NCBI GenBank assembly: GCA_026415975.1 | Contig: JAOAFZ010000005.1 | Coordinates: 55,285-119,284 of the forward strand | DNA: 64,000 nucleotides | Source: Patescibacteria group bacterium | GTDB taxonomy: Bacteria; Patescibacteriota; Microgenomatia; UBA1406; GWC2-37-13 | Direction: 5' to 3' | Shown: piece after piece, positions 61,110-64,000 of the stretch | Layout: each line of letters opens with the position of its first letter | How positions within the stretch are numbered: the first letter of the stretch is position 1 | Made by a program: the position numbers and the translations under genes | Notes under the pieces: generated by a model | What the model saw: the letters and a program-made list of their open reading frames with translations, nothing else | What the model was told of the DNA's origin: nothing | The model's database searches: none

Positions 61110-62619
61110 ATGAGCTACGTAGAAACACGAGGCGGCGACTTCGAACCGCCGGATTTCAGGAGGATTGAGAGTCATGCCCCTTTCTATGCTTTTCAGGAGC
61201 TCTATCCTGATAGGTGGCCTCAGCTTTTACGCTGTATCCAGTATGTTTAATCGATAGTAAGTGCCACCCCCCACGACCCTGATGTCGATTTCGAGATAGC
61301 ACAGCTACTTGCGAAGCTGGTTCCCGGAAATGAAATTGAACAGCAACTTCGTAATAAAGGTAAGTCGGTGCAAAATGGACTTGTTAGATTACGAAAAAGG
61401 GTTCTTCTTTCGTGTTTACCTGTAATCCTATCAGATGAAGAGTTTAAAGCCCTCTCATCAGAAGCAATAAAGCTTGCAGGTAAGTACGTACAGTATAACG
61501 AGTACCTGCCAGGCGCAATTCAGGCAATGCGGAGACTCAGCTGGGCACCGGATGTACTTAACAAAGATTCCTTTGCGAATGCAAGAAGAGACTATCCGTT
61601 TCTTTTTACCTTTATAGAACAGATTTCATGCGGAAAGAACATTTGGGAAGAGATGTATAGCCGTTTTCCGGACCGGTCTGAACATTTTTACCGTGCTCTC
61701 CGGGAGAAATTCCGCAGAGCATTCGAAAATCCGGCACGAGCGAAAGAACTTTTAATCATGGTATATAATGCCACAGCCTTACAGGCTTTTGCTGAAAACA
61801 AGTATGTTTCCGGAACTGGGCCTGTTACTCCGTACGCACATATTAGCGACATACTCGAGAACGTGCTTCGGATGAGTTCTGAGGAGTACTGGGATGAGTT
61901 GCCACATCGGGGGGGCTAATAGCATTCATCCGAATAGAAGAAAGGAAATACTCCGTACTTTGAACGATCTACGGGCATTTGCACGCTACGCCACTGCCGT
62001 CAGTTTTCTTCCCGAAGATGTTACCCCGGTAGATCTCCATGCTATTTGTCGCGGGGACTATGATGATCTCGTTATTCAGCGGGTAATTACAGCGAGTGTA
62101 ATGTATCAATCAGGCCTTCCGCGCGGTTTCCGACTCCCGTTTAGTATGAAAACTAACCAGGATGACTATTTAGACAAGTGGGCAACAACAAATGGCTGGA
62201 AGACCGGATGTAGACATGAAAGATATTCCTCCAATCCTTGGGGTAAGTCCGAAAACCTTTGCTACGGCAAAATATCGCTTCCGGAGTATACTCGAAAATG
62301 TCGTTCTTTTTGGTTCAAACTATGCACTCGGTACAATTCTCCCCCGTACTATTATTTCGAGATAATCTTAGAGAGATTGATACCTTGGCAAATAATTTTC
62401 AATCGTACTACAGCAACTCTGCATTTGCACGAGAATTTAGCAGAAATGTTACACGTGGTTCTTGAATCCGTGAGGTTTCTTTATGGGACTGCGCTTGCGT
62501 TTCTTCATACACCAGCATCGGCATTCCCAGGTCAACTCGAATTCAAAATATCTTCGTCGATGTTGTCTTTCCTCCATAATCGCTCCGTGAATATATTATC
62601 AAACCAGCACCCTTTATAA
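61110..62619 (+). pseudogene. Decayed gene of unknown function, one in-frame stop and several frameshifts
   Basis: ATG 61110 lies 9 nt after TAAAAT (61095-61100), so the gene once had a normal start. Its frame reads SYVETRGGDFEPPDFRRIE and QLLRCIQYV, meets TAA at 61248-61250, and continues in the same frame (DVDFEIAQLLAKLVPGNEI, later MRRLSWAPDVL) to 61919. A second frame carries on from 61894 (LNDLRAFARYATAVSFLPED) to about 62200, and further pieces in other frames follow (YRFRSILENVVLFGSNYALG near 62275; LANNFQSYYSNSAFAREFS near 62400). No family is recognised. Composition and helix-rich pattern suggest a soluble protein. The continuity across frames shows decay of one long gene. Confidence 0.6.
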
Positions 62620-62636
62620 TCCATCTCGGAAAGGGG

Positions 62637-62784
62637 CTAAAGCCATTTGTTGGCAAGATAAGCATGAATCTCATACTCGCGACAAATCTGCGCCCGGGTC
62701 TTCTCGCCTTTTAATCATTCTAAGCACCACCTGCTTCTTAAACGCCGGTGTATGCGTCCTCCATTTGTTTCTTATAAAACAAGC
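62637..62784 (-). mobile_element. Remnant of an IS3-type transposase OrfA
   Basis: The minus strand encodes RNKWRTHTPAFKKQVVLRMI, then after a frame change LKGEKTRAQICREYEIHAYL and ANKWL before TAG (62639-62637). This is the N-terminal helix-turn-helix of IS3-family OrfA proteins (HTH_Tnp_1: a TPxFK-VVL start, then GEKT, REY and W). The rest of the element, OrfB and terminal repeats are not visible. It marks past insertion next to the toxin locus. Confidence 0.65.
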
Positions 62785-63152
62785 TTATCACGTGGTCTTG
62801 ATTATGAGGTCCAGTATGATCCTTTAAGTCCGTTTTCTGTATCCGGTAATATATCTGCCGTAAATATCCTAAGGCTTTTGTAATCTGATGAATTGGCCAG
62901 GGGCTCTCTGGTGTTTCTTGTTTGCTTACTTCACGTAGCTACGTTGTCAGTTCTCCTTTCTGTTGCACATTGGCTACAATGAATGTCATGAAGAAGTGAA
63001 CGATGCCCCTGCGTCCTGGCACCTAATCCTAAATCAGCTGATTATCAAATTTCCAGACCGTATTCATCTATGAACATTCATGCCGTTTACACAATGATCT
63101 TGAGAGACTCGAGGAAAACTTTTCTATGAATTCATCGATTATACACGCTTAT
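62785..63152. other. Gene-poor stretch with a degenerate minus-strand frame
   Basis: No intact gene is supported. On the minus strand from about 62950 to 62750 an open frame without a start reads LREVSKQETPESPWPIHQI and LGYLRQIYYRIQKTDLKD, preceded by a TAG and by VANVQQKGELTT in the same frame. It may be part of an accessory gene related to the IS remnant, but no family is recognised. Confidence 0.35.
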
Positions 63153-63497
63153 TTACACTGTTTCCTTTACCTTGATAATTTCATTTATCAGTTCAACAAG
63201 TGCTGCCGTAGGAATTGAATCGATGTTGTAGTTTGGATTACTAGTATTATCATTTCGTAGCACAGTTTCCCCTATACTAATTTCTGCGAAATAATCATCT
63301 TCGATATCGAATCTTATATTCGATTCAATGCCTGCCTGTACTCGTGAAATATTGCTAAGAAATTCCTTTTCAGTATGCGTATCTTGCCTACCAAACACAT
63401 AGGATGCTACATGTAATGTTGAACCAGAAATATTGTCGACAATTGTTAATTTTGTCGGGTGTGATTTGTCGAACAATATTTTATATCTTTTACTCAT
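63153..63497 (-). CDS. Probable immunity protein of the EndoU toxin
   Basis: A 114-aa acidic soluble protein. It has strands YKILFDKSHPTKLTIVDN, a helix EKEFLSNISRVQAG, IRFDIEDDYFAEISIGE and a C-terminal helix ALVELINEIIKVKE. No named immunity family is recognised. Its ATG overlaps the toxin's stop (TAATG), which is the normal toxin-immunity gene arrangement, and size and charge fit. The function is inferred from position only. Confidence 0.55.
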   Translation of the reverse strand: MSKRYKILFDKSHPTKLTIVDNISGSTLHVASYVFGRQDTHTEKEFLSNISRVQAGIESNIRFDIEDDYFAEISIGETVLRNDNTSNPNYNIDSIPTAALVELINEIIKVKETV

Positions 63498-64000
63498 TAT
63501 CGCAATGAAGGATGAAAGTTATAATCGGATCCACCATTATTATAAAAGTATACCTTTACTCCTTGACTTGTTGTACCAATATAACCTCCGGTTTTATCAT
63601 CAAATTTTTTATTTTTGAAAGCTATATTTGCTTCATGGGCTATTCGAGATTGACTCCACGAATCTGGCCACATCGTCGATCTATTCTTTGAATAGCTTTT
63701 ACCAGCATGTACTATCTCTACATCAGCTTCATAAAACCCATCTGAATTTTTCAAATAGTGTGGCTGCGAAGAAATATGAACTACTTCGCTATTACTCGGT
63801 ACGTGATGGAGTCCTTTTAACTCTCCACCTCTAATTTCGCCTCCAATCGAATGTTTAAATTTAGACTCTGAAGACCACTTAGGAACATCAGTATCAAGAT
63901 GTCCAAGGTATTTTATCCCTCCACCCCCACCTCCCCCGAACATTCCCATCACCTCTGCCTTCAGCTTCCCCCCGAGCGCCACCGTCTCTTCCCCGAATAT
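63497..64000 (-). CDS. Polymorphic toxin with C-terminal EndoU nuclease domain (5' part beyond window)
   Basis: The frame is open to the window edge, so only the last 167 codons are seen. After a polyglycine linker (GMFGGGGGGGIKY) the EndoU domain follows: FKHSIGGEIRGGELKGLHHVPS (first two His, partly quoted), GFYEADVEIVHAGKSYSK, RSTMWPDSWSQSRI and YIGTTSQGVKVYFY. The order of His, His/Lys and the STxxPxxW motif is that of bacterial EndoU toxins (PF14436), which cut RNA, often tRNA, in target cells. The N-terminal secretion and repeat regions are outside the window. A GTG at 63982 is only an internal codon. The neighbouring downstream gene is a probable immunity protein. Confidence 0.8.
   Translation of the reverse strand: MFGEETVALGGKLKAEVMGMFGGGGGGGIKYLGHLDTDVPKWSSESKFKHSIGGEIRGGELKGLHHVPSNSEVVHISSQPHYLKNSDGFYEADVEIVHAGKSYSKNRSTMWPDSWSQSRIAHEANIAFKNKKFDDKTGGYIGTTSQGVKVYFYNNGGSDYNFHPSLR

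Noticed and set aside
1..64000. CRISPR arrays, rRNA and tRNA genes
   Set aside because: No regularly spaced direct repeats, no tRNA cloverleaf and no rRNA-like stretch were noticed in the intergenic regions; a covariance-model scan would be the proper check.
1..64000. UGA recoding as glycine (Gracilibacteria/Absconditabacteria code)
   Set aside because: TGA ends many genes, including in ATGA overlaps such as 331-334, 11707-11710 and 33832-33835, and no in-frame TGA is needed to complete a conserved protein.

Overview
The window most resembles a genome fragment of a Candidate Phyla Radiation / Patescibacteria (Microgenomates-like) bacterium. The reasons are a TrbC/VirB2-type pilin-like protein, DUF5671, DUF4230 and DUF4258-type small proteins, Thr-Pro spacers in several exported proteins, very compact gene packing with ATGA overlaps, and a promoter style in which a -10 box sits 5-10 nt before the start codon with no clear Shine-Dalgarno site. 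TGA works as a stop in several overlaps, so the standard bacterial code applies and UGA-recoding Gracilibacteria/Absconditabacteria are unlikely. The assignment is inference; no rRNA or tRNA gene was found.

Region 1 (1-30 kb) is mixed housekeeping and envelope genes on both strands. It holds a PyrK-like flavoprotein (cut by the window edge), an NrnA-like DHH phosphoesterase, LexA with its own SOS operators, a Thr-Pro-linked lytic transglycosylase, a GT-B glycosyltransferase, Dus, a Kef-type antiporter, a beta-propeller/pilin fusion, TruB, 6-phosphogluconolactonase, an NhaP-type antiporter, a signal peptidase I-CAP fusion, a transglutaminase-like protein, flavodoxin, a Bcp peroxiredoxin, a MarR-HlyD-RND efflux operon and an rRNA-type methyltransferase. 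A 679-aa protein of unknown function (30.2-32.3 kb) closes the region.

Region 2 (32.3-60.9 kb) is a surface-glycan locus. A plus-strand operon (32.6-46.0 kb) has a membrane-anchored protein, a Dpm1-like GT2, several GT4 enzymes, a membrane-anchored glycoside hydrolase, a DUF2206-like membrane protein, a GT-C enzyme and another GT2. A short plus-strand pair (flippase and GT4, 47.2-49.8 kb) meets a minus-strand operon (60.9-49.8 kb). That operon has a secreted glycoside hydrolase paralogous to the first one, two more GT-C enzymes, a flippase-GT4 fusion, a GT2, a frameshifted polysaccharide pyruvyl transferase and an FrhB-like protein. Three glycosyltransferase genes are decayed by internal deletion. 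The middle and right part (about 46-57 kb) is visibly more AT-rich than the housekeeping region, which suggests acquired or rapidly exchanged DNA.

Region 3 (60.9-64.0 kb) is decaying accessory DNA: a multiply disrupted gene, an IS3-type transposase remnant, and at the edge the C-terminal EndoU domain of a polymorphic toxin followed by a probable immunity gene.

Together the genes describe a cell that builds and remodels a complex surface glycan, displays several anchored proteins on spacers, uses a pilin-like protein and efflux, and carries a toxin-immunity module.
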